DNA of 64,000 nucleotides from Ligula intestinalis (lineage: Eukaryota > Platyhelminthes > Cestoda > Diphyllobothriidea > Diphyllobothriidae): assembly GCA_036362985.1 (NCBI GenBank), contig JAYGXS010000003.1, positions 50,746,521-50,810,520 on the forward strand, read 5' to 3'. Each line of letters opens with the position of its first letter. Position 1 is the first letter of the stretch. Both the position numbers and the translations under genes were made by a program. This document shows positions 63,240-64,000 of this stretch, in pieces. The notes beneath the pieces were generated by a model. The model was not told the origin of the DNA and ran no database searches. It saw only the letters and a program-made list of their open reading frames with translations.

Positions 63240-64000
63240 AGTTATAGCTATCTTAAACACAGGGTAGCTTTGTTAGGTTTTAATATTTTTGGGCAGCTTA
63301 TTCTAGATTGATATGGCGTTTACTGAAAAGAATTGCCGGTACTTAACTGTACGTGCCATAGGAAGAAATAAAAATACATCTCGATGAATGGCGCGTCGAG
63401 CGTGCTCAAGCTGCCTTATTATACCTAGAGGATTGAAGGTTTGACCATTCAAAAGTTTAAACAGTAAAAATAGACCCTTCTGCAATCTACGACGCAACAG
63501 GGGATCCAGCTTTATAAGTTCGCACCTTTGTTGGAAGGCTATGTTACGGTGTTCTGTAGTGAAAACACTTCTAGTGAAGAAGTGCTGCAACGATTCTATT
63601 TCTTTAGTTCACTAGTGCGCAGAAGACTGAATAGGGGTGAGCAGTATTCAAGACTAGTTCTCGCGTACATATTAAAAGGCTAGTTCTAACCTTGATAGTC
63701 TTAACATTTCTAAGGATAAAACCGGTGGTTTGACGTGCTTTTGAGACTATCACGGCACAGTGCTCTGACAAATTGAGACTATTAGAGTAGGATATGCCCA
63801 AATCCTTGATAACTCCTGGCACATTTAGTTCGTGGCCGTCAATGCTTAATTCCGATTGATGATCGTCGCCAACAACCATAACGGAACATTTGTGCTATGA
63901 AAGGGTGAGGCGCCATGTGCAACACCACCGGGCGAAGGCCTGAAGATCCCCTTTTATCAGCTCGAGCACGATGTTGCGATCTGCCGGTTTATATCGATAA
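63240..64000 (-). pseudogene. CR1-like ORF2 fragment running off the window edge
   Basis: From the right edge, the minus strand gives a post-catalytic segment (L-Q-A-F-A-R-W near 63935), then K-D-L-G-I-S-Y-S-N-S-L-N-L near 63800, the thumb helix S-K-A-R-Q-T-T-G-F-I-L, the P-L-L-R-R-R-L block near 63500, and Y-R-Q-F-F-S-V-N near 63320. The order and motifs match the decayed element at the left of the window (K-D-L-G-L-S-Y-T-N-K-L-D-L), so both belong to one CR1 group. Frame changes near 63600 and 63320 show that it is dead. The catalytic domain would lie beyond the window. Confidence 0.8.

Overview
The window looks like nuclear DNA of a repeat-rich parasitic flatworm. A diphyllobothriid-type tapeworm is my best guess, from the mix of CR1-like, RTE-like, Penelope-like and Gypsy elements around conserved animal genes, and from the very short introns (35 and 49 bp). 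Nothing in it looks bacterial: there are no operons, rRNA genes or CRISPR arrays. A 400-base run of N lies at 28324-28723. The species call is inference.

Two host genes can be assembled exon by exon. The first is DDX1 on the + strand (15546-36230), a 17-exon DEAD-box RNA helicase with an inserted SPRY domain. All exon phases agree and the model gives 746 residues, close to the human length. The second is LSM1 on the - strand (48627-47554), a 4-exon Sm-like subunit of the cytoplasmic LSM1-7 mRNA-decay ring (144 residues), with two 35-bp introns. A possible third locus (- strand, 10766-10936) has one coiled-coil exon-like stretch resembling the NUP62 C-terminal region, but in-frame stops lie just upstream.

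Most of the rest is mobile DNA. From left to right: a CR1-like element decayed mainly by nonsense codons (about 900-5391); RTE-type endonuclease remains with a duplicated 5' segment (6893-7705); a CR1 C-terminal fragment (8790-9515); an unrecognised multi-copy coding repeat (13640-14533, with related copies at 12160-12530 and 24540-24960), interrupted by a tRNA-like SINE with a 7-bp target-site duplication; DDX1, whose introns carry an RTE tail, SINEs and other repeats; CR1 fragments (40360-41565); an apparently intact two-ORF CR1 element (about 42160-46322); LSM1; a SINE pair whose terminal 33-bp hairpins are exact reverse complements (48840-49346); a Penelope-like element headed by an inverted partial copy of itself (50806-53205); a Gypsy-type LTR retrotransposon (55119-60460) with inactivating changes including YLDD to YLND; a second Penelope-like fragment (61020-62460, - strand); and a CR1 fragment running off the right edge.

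DDX1 and LSM1 both act in RNA metabolism, but they lie 11 kb apart on opposite strands with a CR1 element between them, so no functional linkage is implied. The items most worth following up are the unrecognised coding repeat family, the flipped hairpin pair, the DECD variant of motif II in DDX1, and the intact CR1 element.
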